Positions 1 through 11,800 of a stretch of 64,000 nucleotides of DNA are shown here, in pieces. Every line of letters starts with the position of its first letter. The stretch's first letter is position 1. The notes beneath the pieces were generated by a model. The model was not told the origin of the DNA and did no database searches. It saw only the letters and a list, made by a program, of their open reading frames with translations. The stretch comes from Polydactylus sextarius. Its lineage: Eukaryota > Chordata > Actinopteri > Polynemidae. The stretch is from assembly GCA_016801845.1 (NCBI GenBank), contig CM028919.1:14901001-14965000 (forward strand), read 5' to 3'. The translations under genes were made by a program, and so were the position numbers.

Positions 1-299
1 AGATGCAAAGGGCCTGGTACGCACTGTGCGTCTGCAAACTAGGACCAGTGTTCTGGAGAGACCTGTGACGAAGCTCTGTTTACTACTGGAAGCAGCAGTC
101 TGACATCATGACTCTCTCTTTCTCTACCTCTATTTTTTCTTTCTTTTTCTCCAATTAACCTGTGTTTTATTTTGCAGATTCATCAGGAAGACAGTTAGCC
201 ATATTAAGGGCTATTATGACTCATAGAATAGGTCTATTTAGTAGTTAGTAGTTACTACATAGTTGTAGGTCCAGATGTAGCTCCTTTTTTGTATATAAC

Positions 300-845
300 T
301 GTAATTGTGATGTTATGCACAATTAGGGGCCGGAGTGTAGGAGCTATTTGTAGAGTTAGTCTTTGTTTTTGATTTTTGTTGTAAATTTAATATGGTAATT
401 ATGAGTAACTTTGTTTGATTAACTTAAGATTTTGTTTTATTTAGATTAGAGTTTTTGATATTCTTTGTTGATTATTTGTTTAGGATATTTAGATTTGTAT
501 AGTTAATATTTTTTGTTTATTTGTTGGTAATTGGGTCACACTGTGGGCACCTTAAGTTACTTAGGTAGGCAGGCACCTTGAGGACCAGCATGCACCTGGG
601 TGGGCACATGGTTTTTTACCAGTGCAAGGGAGGAACCAGCAGCCATGATTTTCTTTGTTCTTTTCTTTGTTTTATTAATTTGGAAATAAATCATAACAAA
701 ACGCAAGAATCAGGATTGGACATTTATCTTCTTTTGCCTGCGTCAAACCACATCACCATGGTGCATCAGTGGCCTGTTGATTATGTTTGGTTTAAAGTTT
801 CAATTTGTTTTTTCCGGACAAATGGCCACTACACTGTGTGTGTGT
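300..845. repeat. Probable interspersed repeat, LTR-like
   Basis: AT-rich block with no supportable coding exon. The part from about 540 to 845 (G/C-richer, internal AATAAA near 685, ending in a TGTGTGTG run followed by AATAAAAC) resembles fish retrotransposon LTR or UTR sequence that I recall only loosely. Open frames here lack family resemblance or splice context. The block from 1 to 300 also shows nothing I can name. Assignment to a specific element is not possible by eye. Confidence 0.3.
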
Positions 846-1535
846 AATAAAACACACAAATGGTGGCCCAGGCAGACACGGTAATTATACCTGATCTTTG
901 CTTAGAAATATATTTTTTAATGTGTGATTAATTTAATTTAATGTGTTATCATAATCCATTATAACTGAATCATTTGATTGTTTTAATGTGATTAATGATT
1001 AATGTTATATGTTGGTTATATGGTCATTGTCAGGGAGGTTACTTTTCATAATTAAATTTTTTTCTGAAAATCAAAAGGGAATATTACTTATTGATGGATT
1101 ATATTTGTATAATTTTCTAAACATTTTTTATTTATTTATTTTTTTTTTAATATTTTATATATTTACAGTTTTTTAATAATATCTGAACTTGGGATTACTA
1201 CAGTATCTATCAAACTATTAACTATTTTTAACAATCGTGTATGTTTTACTTAAAGGAATGAGACTGTCAAGTTTTTAGCTAAATTGTGTTCAACACCTGA
1301 GGTTATTTTTATTCATAGTTGTTTATTTATTTAATTAAAAATCAACATGATGCCTTTTTTAACTAAATAATGAATTGCTGGTTTACTATAAATGAATAAA
1401 GACAAATTGAAGAAAATAAAAACATGTTCAGTGAATCTGTCATTCAAATAGCTGAATAATCGCTGATAATAATTATTATGTTTGGGTTCTTTAATCAAAT
1501 ATCACACATCTGGTGAACTCAAAGAAACTGCAGAT
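841..1535. repeat. Upstream copy of a duplicated GT92 3' flank
   Basis: Several blocks here recur in the same order downstream of the GT92 gene. AATAAAACACACAA at about 846 matches about 6199. TGATCTTTGCTTAGA at about 893 matches about 6239. AATTAAAAATCAACATG at about 1333 matches about 7666. TCTGGTGAACTCAAAGAA at about 1510 matches about 7974. In the downstream copy the blocks are spread by an inserted LINE. This suggests that the stretch was once the 3' flank of a neighbouring GT92 paralogue. Confidence 0.6.
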
Positions 1536-2590
1536 CAAAAAGGCCGTGGTTGGTTTTTAAAACACAGTCGTTGAAGTGATTGGACGAAGCAGCTTTTACT
1601 GGACTGCACAGTAGGTCAACAAATAAACTATTAACAGAATGGTTATGCATGTGTAGTCAACCTGCAGCAGTGAAACCTCTTCCTGCCCATGAATATACTT
1701 TATAATAAATTGCATACATTACTATAATAAAGCATTGCATTATTACAATTTGTAATATTAAGGTGTGTGTTAACAAAATAATCATAAGTCCAAAAAAAGT
1801 ATTAAGAAAAAAAAACATGGATATGAGTCTTAATATCCATACATTCCTACATTGTGATCATATAGTAGAATGGTTTAATACAGAAAATATTCACCTACAA
1901 AAAAAAAAAAAAAAAAAAAGTCTGACATGATGCCCATTAAAACACCACATCCACGTTCATTTTTAGGGGAAATTCTGCAAAACTGCGCTTATAAAATGGT
2001 AAACACTACCATCGTGCGGTCGTTGCTGGAACTGCATCTACACCGTCACCACAGCGCTTTTACAGATGCACCCTTTTTTAATCTAATCGTTACCTGCACA
2101 ATGAGTCAGAAAATGAACTAGTCACAGAGATAAGCGTGCACGTGAAAACACCGAAAACAAAACAGATTTCACATTACAAGTTGCACTCAAATAAGTTGCA
2201 GTCACATAAAAACATCAACCCAAGTAAAAATGGATGGATCTCCTAACATTACCTAGTCAGCTAACTGAACTAACATTTCCATTGGAAAAATAAACTGTCC
2301 CGTGGGGAAACTGGAAGAATCTCCTGATGTGTGAAGACGGATCAAACACTGCAGTTTCTCATTAACCAAAGAAAATCGAGCTATACTGTTAAAAGTTAAA
2401 GGAAACAAGCTAAAGTTTCCTCTTTTTTTATTGATTAGTTGAATTTAACATCAGTCTAACGTGATCTAGGGCTAATATAGAGCTTATGTGACAAAAGAAA
2501 AGCATTTTGATGGTGATGGGTCTGATTTTATCACAACCAGTTTGAGCGGTCAGTTCACAACTGAGTGAGGTGTTATGAATGCCATGTCAG
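1536..2590. other. Intergenic, no gene seen
   Basis: AT-rich sequence with a poly-A run at about 1900-1919 and scattered short open frames without splice signals or recognisable protein similarity. I see no RNA gene or complete mobile element. Confidence 0.5.
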
Positions 2591-2619
2591 TTCATGACCA
2601 CCAGGGGCGCCCTGCTACA

Positions 2620-2627
2620 TATATAAA
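2620..2627 (+). promoter_or_regulatory. TATA box candidate for the GT92 gene
   Basis: TATATAAA lies about 30 bp upstream of a plausible start for a non-coding first exon. That exon would end at donor GTAAGTG (last base 2814) or at the earlier CAG|GTGACG (2790). The matching acceptor is CAG at 4224-4226, 28 bp before the ATG. No transcript evidence is available. Confidence 0.4.
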
Positions 2628-4254
2628 ACAGTGATTAGTAGAGATGTTTCTCCCTGTGATGTCCTGTAACATTGTTACGTTACGGTCATTTCTGGTGAAC
2701 AAAACCAGCACCAGGGAAGACGCGACTCTGTCTCGGTTTTTTTCATTTAACAACATAACTTCAGGATTATCTGGGAACTTCTGACATCAGGTGACGATAC
2801 AAGAAGAATAAAAAGTAAGTGTTGGTTCATTGCTTGAATGATAAAAACAAGGAGGATATATATTGGGAATAAACTTGCCAGCTGCTCTACACACATCATC
2901 TCTGAGTAAGTTACTGCACATTGAATATAATCTTTATATTAATATTAAAACGTAGCCTGATGAGTCAAACACTTGAGTTATTTCTCTTCTGAGACTTTCG
3001 GGTTTACTGAATATCTTTCTCCTAACTGAGGAGAACAACAGATTTTTCTACATGAACATACAGACTTACGTTTTGCTGTTAATGACTGCATGTGTGTCTG
3101 TGTTTTACTGACATTTTTCTCACTTAATAGTGAGTTTATGGTTGGTCTTATTAATTGTAGCCGCTTATTTTTTATTTTGGAAATTATTATTTTATTATTA
3201 TTATCCTTATTAATAAACTACAGCGCCTGAGGTCCATACCTTCAGTTTGATTAACTGTCTGATAGTACTCAACAACATATGATGAATATAGTGATAGTTC
3301 TTTGTAGCTGCTGCAGGTGTAACCAACAGTCTAGGTGCTGTTGTACAGGTGCAAATTTGTGGCGTCTCCGTCTGAACAGACAGTCGTGATACTTTACACA
3401 AACGTCAGGGGTTTAATTCCCGACCTCAGATATCTATTTTGAAATTAAGAAAAATAAAAATCCTCCTCTTATAAATGAAAAAAATATGAACTTTATTCAC
3501 AAGATTTCGAGTTTATTTTCGAAGTCAAGCTTGTATTGAGTGTGCGCGCGAACACGCTTTCTTTGAAAGATTCAAGGTTTGATCAAATTGTAGTTTGTAA
3601 GAAAACAGGCAACTGCTTATTGGATTTAGAGACAAAAACGATTCTTACTGTTTTGTTTTTGTTGTTTGTTTGATTGTGTTAATATTGTTACACTCCTTCC
3701 TCTTTATCATAAATTGATCAAAATAAATAGTTAATCACAAATTTACAAAATTTACAGTTTAACTAGTTGAGTAATTCAATCCAAATGATCAGAATCATGA
3801 CATGAGAGAGAGGAAGAACAGAACTATGCATCATTAGAATGGCTCCCGCAGCCTCACCTTAAAGTTTACCTACAGAATGTTAGAAGACCAACCCGAACAT
3901 AGATAATTGCAGGTTGTAAGTTTAAGTGCCTTTGGGCAAATACTGAACATGACTGCATTTGAAAAGATTATCTTAGGCCCAACGTTAGCAGAATGTGGAC
4001 ATGGGGCAGATTTTTTAATTCTGCCGCCATTCGACTCTGTCAGCGTTATGTAACCCTAACCCTCTATTCCACATGAGTTGGCTGAAAATAAAAAAAGTGA
4101 ATTTCACACATTCCTTCGTGTTAAGGACATTACAGCAACATTCACCAGTGCAGTTTAAACCATCGGTGTGTTAGCATTGTTGCATAGATAACTAACCTCT
4201 CTAACTGGTTTTTAATTCTGCCTCAGGTTGGGAATCTACTTTGTCTGAGCTTCG

Positions 4255-6100
4255 ATGGAAAAAATAAAAAAGAAGTTATTGTTCATCTTAGTTGTTATCG
4301 TCACCTTCTTGTACCTCATATTTACGAGAACGCTCCCGGAGGACACGGGGACCCCAAGACAGCATGAGCCTCCAAAAGTTTGTCCCGTTCAAATCTCTGA
4401 TGACACCATCACCCAAATCACCAACACCAAGCACCTATTGCTGTCAGCCTTCATGGACCAGAGAGTGAATGGTTGGGACATACGCATCATTGGTGTATTT
4501 AAGAGAGACTCCATCAAACCCCTTCACTGTCTTTTCTGCTGTGTAGACGACTTATCAAATTCAACAACTCCAGCTCAAATTGAACAACACTCAGATAACT
4601 TTGGTTTTCCTTTTGTCACAACTGATATCATGTGTCAGATTCCTGAACACTGCAGAGCAACACATGTTACTCTTCTGACTGAGACAGACAGTGTGAATGT
4701 AACTAACAAGATCTGGCTCCCCATAAGAAACCAAAAGACCGAGAAGAAGGAGGAGGAAAAGCTGCAGTTCAACTTCACAGTCTGCATCTCCACCCTGTTT
4801 GGAAATTACAACAATGTTCTTCAGTTTGCACAGACCCTGGAGATGTACAGGTCAGCACAGTAACACCACTACACTCAGTGTGACAATAAAACATTCCTTC
4901 CATTCAGAGTATGTCACTACCTTCTTTAGGCAAGGCAAGCAGTATCTGAATTTGCTAGACATTGCAAAAAAATGATTTAGTTGCATTTATTGGGATGGGA
5001 CGTAACATAACCAAGATTGTTTACATGGATGATACCTCTGATGTGATATGTGATGAATATCTTTTGTAGTGTCTTGTCAAGATTTTTGCAAATTGAGTGA
5101 ACTAAAGGTTTGATCATTGCATCACCAGGCTGCTGGGTGTGGACAGAGTGGTGATCTATAATACCAGCTGTGGCCCAGACCTCGACCGCCTGTTAAAGAG
5201 CTACGCTGAGGAGGGTTTTGTGGAGATGGTTCCCTGGCCTATTGACCAATATCTGACACCATCTCCTCGTTGGAACCCCACAGAGCACGGAGGAGACCTA
5301 CACTACTACGGCCAGTTGACCACACTTAACGAGTGCATTTACAGATCCATGGCCCGGTCACGTTACGTCCTGTTGAATGACATCGATGAGATTATAATGC
5401 CATACCAACACAACCACCTGATGCCTATGATGGACATGCTCCAAAAGCAGCATCCACAAGTAGAATATTATTTTTGAAAATGACATAACATTTCACTCAA
5501 ACATATTTTAAAGTTGTTAATAGTAATATTGTCTATGTTCCATGCTGTAGACAGGAGTGTTCCTCATTGAAAACCACATCTTCCCCAAAAAACACTTTGA
5601 GCCAAGTCGGATGTTTCACCTGCGTCAGTGGAACGAGGTGCCAGGAATTAATATTCTGGAGCACATCTACAGAGAAGAGCCCGACAGAACCAGATACCAT
5701 CCACACAAGATGATAGTTCAGCCAAGGTGTGGTGAATTTGTCACGTTGAGGTTTACTAATTCAGAATCGCTCGCTCAATGCTTTGGTTATACATTGATGA
5801 ATTTGTAAAACAGTACAAAGACCATAACCAAACCATGTCCCTGTGTGTTACAGGATGGTGCAGCAGACGTCAGTACATGAGGTGCTCAAGAATTTTGGAC
5901 AAGTTTACAAGGTTCCACTGGACATTTGTCGGATCATTCACGTCCGCGTAGCCCTGCGTACCGAATTAAAGCTGGAGGAGCTTCGTGTAGACAAACGGCT
6001 GTGGGACTTCCAAGAAAAACTGATTCTCAGAGTGGACGAGGTGCTGAAGAGAGTAGGGATGTTGGACAGACGTCTAACTAAGTCACTGGTTTTGTCTTAA
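4255..6100 (+). CDS. Glycosyltransferase family 92 (DUF23) protein, four coding exons
   Basis: Exons are 4255-4850, 5129-5459, 5551-5726 and 5854-6100, joined by GT-AG introns, for a predicted 449 aa. The N-terminus is basic (MEKIKKK) and followed by one hydrophobic segment (about residues 8-24), typical of a type II Golgi membrane enzyme. The GT92 domain covers the remainder. Family signatures include GVDRVVIYN (about 202-210) and NDIDE (282-286), the latter holding the acidic DxD-like metal/nucleotide-sugar motif. The C-terminal YKVPLDICRIIHVR block follows. GT92 enzymes such as worm GALT-1 add galactose to N-glycan core fucose. Many fish genomes carry multiple uncharacterised paralogues, so the substrate here is unknown. 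The frame is intact and all junctions keep phase. A poly-A signal lies at 6199-6204. The start was chosen because the ATG immediately precedes the signal anchor. Confidence 0.88.
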
Positions 6101-6198
6101 AGCTTTAATGTAGTAACTTTGAAACAATGAAATTGAATGGATCCCAAAATTCCAAATTTACTGCAGAATTCTTGCTGAACTGTAAAAATCTTTTGTGC

Positions 6199-6204
6199 AA
6201 TAAA
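6199..6204 (+). terminator. Poly-A signal of the GT92 gene
   Basis: AATAAA about 100 bp after the TAA stop; the nearest canonical signal downstream of the coding sequence. Confidence 0.6.
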
Positions 6205-6339
6205 ACACACAACACAGATTAATTTCATAATTATTACTGATCTTTGCTTAGACATTCGTGTTTAAATGAATTGAGTGGTGTCAAATATTGTGTCATGTTT
6301 TACTGAATTTTTTTCACACAGTCATTTTAATATCATGAA

Positions 6340-7570
6340 AATTATCTACACTGGATGGCATTACCTACCATAGGAACTTTGGAGGAAACTTTGATCAGGA
6401 CAAGTCTCGAGAACAGCTTTTTTCCATCTACGTAATATTGCAAAAATCAGAAACATCCTGTCTAAAAATGATGCTGAAAAGTTAATGCATTTGTTACCTC
6501 TAGACTGGACTAATGCAACTCTACTATCAGGGTGGTCCAGTAACTTCATCAAATACTTTCAGCTAATCCAGAACGCTGCAGCACGGGTATTGACAGGAAG
6601 TAGGACCAGTGATCATATTTCTCCAGTATTGGCTGCTCTTCATTGGCTTCCGGTAAAATCTAGAATAGAATTCAAAATCCTCCTGCTTGACTATAAAACC
6701 CTTAATGATCAGGCTCCATCATATCTTAAGAAGCTCATAGTTCCTTATTATCCTAATAGATCACTTCGATCACAAACTGCTGGTTTACTTGTGGTTCCTA
6801 GAGTCTCTAAGACCAGAATGGGAGGTAGAGCCTTCAGTTATCAGGCTCCTCTCTGATGGAACCAGCTCCCAGCCTGGGTCCGGGAGGCAGACACCGTTTC
6901 TACCTTTAAGGTTAGACTAAAAACTTTTCTTTATGATAAAGCCTATAGTTAAGGATGGTCCAGGTGGGACATGGACCTGAACCATCCTTTAGTTAAGCTG
7001 CTATCAGATTAGACTGCTGGGGGACTCTGACAATACACTGCTCCTCTTCTCTCTGTCCTTCACTCCTCTCGTCTCTGTCTCTCCCTCACACTTCATGTCT
7101 TTCTCTCAGTATATTACAAATTACTAACATTCATCTGCTCTCTCTTGTATTTGGGTGTTCTCTCCACCCCTTTCTCTTTTTCAGGTTGCTTTGACTCCAG
7201 AGCTGTTGGATTTGGTTCCTACATTATTCTACATTACTATTATTATTAAGGTAATGATAAATTACATTAAAACTTATAACAACTACTTGTAAATAGTACA
7301 TATTGTCTCCTCCTGGTCTCCCTCTTTTCTTTCTCTTCCCCCACCTCTGTCTCCTCTCTCTTTTCTTTTCACTCCAACCAGTCAAAGCAGATGACATCCA
7401 CTCTGAGTCTGGTTCTGCTGGTTTTTTCTGTTAAAAGGGAGTTTTTCCTCCATTGTCGCCAAGCGCTGCTCATTGTGTAAAATGTTGGGTTTCTCTATGT
7501 AAAGTGCCTTGAGATGAATGTTTTTTTTTTTAATGATTTTTGCACTATATAAATAAAACTGAATTGTGAA
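6340..7570 (+). mobile_element. Truncated L2-like non-LTR retrotransposon (3' end)
   Basis: An open frame at 6485-6856 matches the C-terminal part of fish LINE reverse transcriptases (IQNAAARVLTG, LHWLPVKSRIEFKILLL, SRMGGRAFSYQAPL-type blocks). A stop interrupts the last block, and similarity resumes immediately afterwards (WNQLPAWVREAD). The 3' UTR follows, with the typical GGGAGTTTTTCC and TGCACTATATAAATAAA tail at about 7430-7560. The 5' part of the element is missing, as expected for 5'-truncated LINE insertions. It interrupts the GT92 3' flank duplicated at 841-1535. Clade assignment (L2 rather than a relative) is from memory. Confidence 0.8.
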
Positions 7571-7619
7571 AAATAAAGATTTATTATTTTCGGTACGATG
7601 GATCACACCAAGAATTTGA

Positions 7620-8005
7620 CGCACACTACAAGGTCATTTTTATTTATATTTATATTTTGTTTAGAATTAAAAATCAACATGTTGCCGTTTGTTTAACCAG
7701 ATAATTAATCTCTGTCTCACTAGAAACTTAACTCACTCTACCTGCCTCCCTCTAATATTTCAATACTATTTTTACAATATTTGCATTTTTTTCCAGCGTA
7801 CATATCTGTACTGACTGTAGGGGCCACGGAAAACGCTACTTTACTAAGTTCATGTGTGTCCTGTACAATGTAGAAGTGACAGTAAAGTTGACTTTGATTT
7901 GAAATGTCAGTGAAACTGACAGCATTTACACAGTTGAATATTTCTTAGGGTTCTTTTATTAAATTCACTTAATCTGGTGAACTCAAAGAAGCTGCAGACC
8001 CAAAC
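7620..8005. repeat. Downstream copy of the duplicated GT92 3' flank
   Basis: Shares ordered blocks with 1320-1535, including the AATTAAAAATCAACATG and TCTGGTGAACTCAAAGAA blocks. This continues the homology that starts before the LINE insertion at 6199-6320. Confidence 0.6.
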
Positions 8006-8122
8006 AAACACGACCCAATTACCAAACATCAGGAACTGGTAATGAAGATCACCACGGTCAAGTCCTCAACAAAGTCTATTCCTTCACATTTAAAAAAAAA
8101 AAACATCATCATTTGGAAACTA

Positions 8123-8128
8123 TTTATT
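8123..8128 (-). terminator. Poly-A signal of PDCD10
   Basis: AATAAA on the minus strand (TTTATT on +), about 745 bp past the PDCD10 stop. This defines a likely 3' UTR of about 8100-8872. Confidence 0.55.
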
Positions 8129-8872
8129 GAACATTTGCAACCAGTTATCAGTTAAATACAGAACTTTCTTTTCTCTCTTTACATCCCCGAACAAGCAGGG
8201 ACTATTTCCACTTCATTACAGGAGGGAATGTTACAGGACTGGTCAGGCGCACACTGTGCTGGAAGTCTTTTGGCTTTCTGTCTTCTGGTAATAAAAAGAA
8301 ATGAAATCGGAGTCTGCCTCTTAAATGGCCAACAGTGTTTTCTGCCCTCTCCTCACATTTCACCTGCAGGCAGGTGCTTTTTTTAAATCCTGCATGAACA
8401 GACAATGAAGAAATGACATAAACTGGAGGTGAGAAGAGAAAACCAGTGTTGACAGCCGAGACACTCTCCTGCTGAATGCAGAGTCTCACGTGTGTGGCCA
8501 TGATTGATAAAAGTAAAATGATCAACATGAATATATTAGAAAAATGGCAATTAGTCTTTAATACACACCTCACCTCACCTACTCCCAACAAGACCAGGGT
8601 TATAAATTAAAACTGTCCAAATAAAATCAATCAACCAAGACTTTGGGCCCATTCAGTTCCATTTCAAGACTGGAAAATCCTCATTGAAAAAACAAATGGC
8701 ACTTTTCAGTCTCTTGAACTGGAATCTAGAATCTCAACTCCAATGGAATCGAACCCCCAACCCTAAAATCAACGCTTTCTAATTTACATATATGGGTCAG
8801 GCGGTCTTCAAGCTTCCACCACTCTAGCAGTTGCTCCCCACCAGACATGGGGATTCTGTGTTTCTCTGAGGG

Positions 8873-11800
8873 CTAGGCCACGGTTTTGAAAGTCTGCAGT
8901 ATGAGGTTGGTTTGGTGGATGAGCCGGTTTGCACTGATAAAGACATTTATTGCCCTGGGGGAAAAGACAGTTGAGCATCAGGTTTATGCAGTTGTTTTGG
9001 CATTTTGTCAAGAGCAGCAAATGTTCAGGTGATACTTACTTTCCATCTTTGAAGTATGTTTTGAGGGTGTCACTGAAACTTTTGGAGTACTTCACAAACT
9101 CCTTTTTCTGATGCTCCAAGGCCTTTGCAAAATGACAGAAAAATATTGTAACACAATGTAGAGACAAAGAAATGATGTCACATGTGTACATGTGTGTTTG
9201 TGTGTGTTACTCACTCTGCGATTCTGGTACTGATACTTCTTAATGACATTGTTGACTGTGTCCAGAAGCTCTTTTATGGCGCTGGCTATGTCTCTGGCAC
9301 AAACAAAAGGCAACAACAATAAAAAAAGAACGCATACTTGGCGTTTACATTTAACGCAAGTTATTCCAAATACCCAGTTAACATTTTTTGTGACATTTCC
9401 TGTATTATCTTTTAACTGCTCCTCATCACTACAAATACTCACACACAGGGTCAGTAATCCATAAGAGCTACTATGTAAATTGCCTTAAGGACTTTAAAAG
9501 TCCTTAAGACAATCTACATCTGGCGTTAAGATCAAGATATCTTTATTGTCCCAAAACAGGGAAAATGCATTTGCAGCCGGAAAGATGCACACTGAGATAT
9601 TTACACATAATACACAAATAAACAACAGATAACGTGTCATGGGCAGAGAAAAAGAAACATGTTTTAACAGCCTGAACAATCTGCACAAATTAAACATGAG
9701 TACTAGGCAATTACAAACTTGGAGCTAATTGCTATTCAGCACCTGAAGTGGCAGTGGAGACAAAGGAAACCTTAAATCTCTTAGTCCAAAGAGCAGGCAT
9801 CTCCCACCGACGGCCTGAGAGCAACAGTACAAATTCAGACTGAAGAAGCCTTCCTGAAAACGTGTCCTGAAATCTACTCCCCCCTGTAAATTTACTGGCC
9901 ACTTTAACATGGACACCAAGCCTGTTTTCATTGCCCGGGGTCAGGTTTCCATACCATAACATAAAAACTGATTCAATAAAACTTCTATAAAAAGGGTCAT
10001 GATCTCTGAGCGGACATTTAAAAAGGACATAATAGGACAAAAAGAGCTGTTGCTGAACTTATTTTGTTGTGGCGGCAACGTGAGCATCAAAGCATAATTT
10101 GTTTTCCACAACCACTCCCAGGTATTCATGACTGTTTACCAGCTCAGTTTTTGCACTTTTAATGCATGTTAATAAAGGTCTAGACTTCCCCCTCCCTTTT
10201 TTGGAAAACTGAACAAAGGATTTCAAGTAAGTCTGGTTTTTGTTTGACAAGTACATTCAAGATGCAAATCAGCAACAAGAATGTTGCTGTGGTAACAAAT
10301 AGCTGTAACAGCAGGTGGCCATGGCCACACAAGGGCAGTAATTACCAAGATGGATGTAAATACAGCAAATATCAGCTCATGTATGAGGAAAGAATCCTGC
10401 TCTGAGATGTAGGTGGCAATATTACTATAGTCTAAAACAATGTCTATTTACAGTTCAGTGTTTATTCTAAAATGTTTTGGTATTTGCTAAATTGTGGGGT
10501 GATGCGATTATGTGACACAACATGGCTTCATGGCAGAACTTGTTTTTCTGCATACAGTCAAAGGTTTGAAGTACAGGGATGTACTGGGCGATGTCCCTGC
10601 AGCATAGCAGACTAGCATTTGTTGCTGATGAGCAAACTGTGGTGGACTTTTTTGTTTTAAAACACTGCGATGTGTCTGTGTGTGTGCACGCACTCACTTG
10701 ATCGTCTGTAGGAAGCGTACTCTGTCATTAATCTCGTCAGGGATTTTGCTGAGGATGTGTTTCAGAGCTCTGGCCTTCTCGTTGAGATCCTGGAACTCCT
10801 GCTCGGGCCGGTCGATCATGAATTCTGCAGCGAAAAAAAAACAAACAAAAAAAAAAAACAACAATTTTTAGCATATTCCCATAGTCTCAGTCATCATTTA
10901 GATAAACGGAGGACAACAAAACAGAGGACTGGTGTATACGAGTGGACATGGAAACAGCTGCATTGCTTTTCCACGTCAGTATTTCAATATTTTTAAAATC
11001 ACCTTCCACATCATCGGCTGCCATTCGCAGTAGGGATTCAGTGAAGTTGATTTGAACGTTCTTTTTCTCCAGGATCTTCATTATGATGTCCTGAGTCAAA
11101 CCAGGGTTCTCCCTCTCCGCCTGGCAAAAAGAAAAAAAAAGGAGATGCATTAGACACGCAGAACATCAAGTTGAAGCGATCATATACTGGATATGACACC
11201 TTCCTCCTCCAGAATAGTTTAATGTCGAGTTATAGAAGCCAGGAAGCAGTAGGAGCCATAGGAGGAAAAAAAAACACATGTTATGGCAAAACAGCTGTAA
11301 GGTGATTACATCTCCCTTTGGTTTGCATAACGACAAAGCTGCTTCTTCATTAATATTTCATCAGCGCAACACAGTGAACACCCACACTCCTCCACAGGAG
11401 TGAAGAAGGTAATACATGACCCCTTTGCTTTTATTGTTCCAGTGAATAGATAAAAAAGGGGGGGAAATAAACTAGAGGGTAGCCAGATATCACTTTTATG
11501 TTCAAATCAAGCTTCACTCCAGCATAATGAGTAGCATATAAACAGAATTTAATTACATCTGATAAGAAAAGTGATACTGAAAACCTCATCAGAACATTTA
11601 ATAACTCTTGACACATTAATCATAATCTCACTCAGCAATTACAGACCACACAATTTCAAATGTATTTGGTTTGCAGCCAATTACAAAGAGTATTCAGAGT
11701 CTTGTCTGTGGCCAAATGGCATGAAGATAAAATAAATAAGTCTCTAAATTCTCTGTTGTTGTTTATTACGTTTGTGCACTGTTTAGCTGTGGAGGAGAGT

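Noticed and set aside
3395..3425. GGGTTTAATTCCCGACC resembling a tRNA/SINE B box
   Set aside because: No A box at the right distance and no SINE tail; a chance match is likely.
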